Positions 5,809 to 5,994 of a stretch of 5,994 bases of DNA are shown here, in pieces. Every line of letters starts with the position of its first letter. Position 1 is the first letter of the stretch. The notes under the pieces are model-generated. The model had not been told where the DNA came from. It made no database searches and was given only the letters and a program-made list of their open reading frames with translations. Position numbers and translations under genes: made by a program. Source of the stretch: Clostridium sp. CAG:413 (lineage in GTDB: Bacteria; Bacillota; Clostridia; Oscillospirales; Acutalibacteraceae); assembly GCA_000431775.1 (NCBI GenBank), contig FR888217.1, forward strand, positions 44,940 through 50,933. The letters are read 5' to 3'.

Positions 5809-5994
5809 TTATTCTTCAATCGCCGAATATACCGAATAAATAACATCCTCAAGCTTCATGCCGCGGCTCGCCTTAAAGAGAACGGCGTCGCCCTCGTGAA
5901 GCTCGCTTAAAAGGAAATCCGAAAGCTCTTTTTTATCGCTGAAGCTCCTGACGAGCGGCACCCCGCCCGCTTTTGCGCCCTCGGCGGGGGGGAG
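5809..5994 (-). CDS. murF: MurF, UDP-MurNAc-tripeptide--D-Ala-D-Ala ligase, C-terminal end only (5' part outside window)
   Basis: Only the last 61 residues and the stop are present; the open frame continues past the right edge. MurF is the cytoplasmic ATP-dependent ligase that adds D-Ala-D-Ala to UDP-MurNAc-tripeptide, the last soluble precursor step before MraY. The identification rests on the MurF C-terminal signature: an AEGAKAGG segment near the start of the visible part, then a GDAVLFKASRGMKLEDVI stretch (about residues 35-52 of the visible part), where Mur ligases of this type carry the conserved K-x-S-R-x-M-x-L-E. The gene ends in tandem TAA stops (5809-5811 and 5806-5808), 18 bases before mraY, which fits the usual murF-mraY order. 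A run of seven G on the plus strand (5986-5992) encodes Pro-Pro at the very edge; the frame stays consistent with MurF through it. The ATP-binding and central domains cannot be assessed here. Confidence 0.9.
   Translation of the reverse strand, partial: LPPAEGAKAGGVPLVRSFSDKKELSDFLLSELHEGDAVLFKASRGMKLEDVIYSVYSAIEE

Noticed and set aside
5986..5992. A run of seven G at the right edge as a sign of a frameshift in murF
   Set aside because: The frame on the 3' side is clearly MurF, and the residues coded by the run (Pro-Pro) are followed at once by the expected AEGAKAGG pattern. Too little upstream sequence is present to show a break.

Overview
The window is a stretch of the division and cell-wall (dcw) cluster of a bacterium. 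All genes lie on the minus strand, so transcription runs from the right edge to the left. In transcription order they are the 3' end of murF, then mraY, ftsW, murG, murA and ftsQ/divIB, which runs off the left edge. Having murA between murG and the ftsQ/divIB gene, where Bacillus has murB, points to the class Clostridia. The moderately GC-rich coding sequence, the cysteine-rich MurA and the missing murD suggest an Oscillospiraceae/Ruminococcaceae-type gut anaerobe. That taxonomy is an inference from gene order and composition, not from a search.

Layout, right to left. Positions 5994-5809 hold the last 61 residues of MurF. After 18 bases with a strong Shine-Dalgarno site comes mraY (5790-4750). 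An AT-rich gap follows, then ftsW, with a preferred GTG start at 4709 and an ATG alternative at 4733. The ftsW stop lies inside murG (start 3415), giving a 14-base overlap. A 69-base gap, the longest in the window, separates murG from murA (preferred start 2221) and can fold into a hairpin over the murA ribosome binding site. A 64-base AT-rich gap leads to ftsQ (start 894), open at base 1. No stretch of 300 bases lacks a gene. I see no tRNA, rRNA, mobile element, CRISPR array or convincing intrinsic terminator.

The genes form one pathway. MurA commits UDP-GlcNAc to peptidoglycan synthesis, and MurF completes the UDP-MurNAc-pentapeptide. MraY loads that precursor onto undecaprenyl phosphate as lipid I, and MurG adds GlcNAc to make lipid II. 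FtsW is the septal glycan polymerase that uses lipid II, and FtsQ/DivIB is a scaffold of the division complex. Close spacing, one overlap and a single orientation suggest a polycistronic operon with translational coupling at ftsW-murG.

I found no previously undescribed system. The most interesting non-coding feature is the hairpin that would hide the murA ribosome binding site. Secondary points are the missing murD, a long aromatic and basic N-terminal extension on FtsW, a changed RGYE motif in MurA, and an acidic tail on FtsQ.
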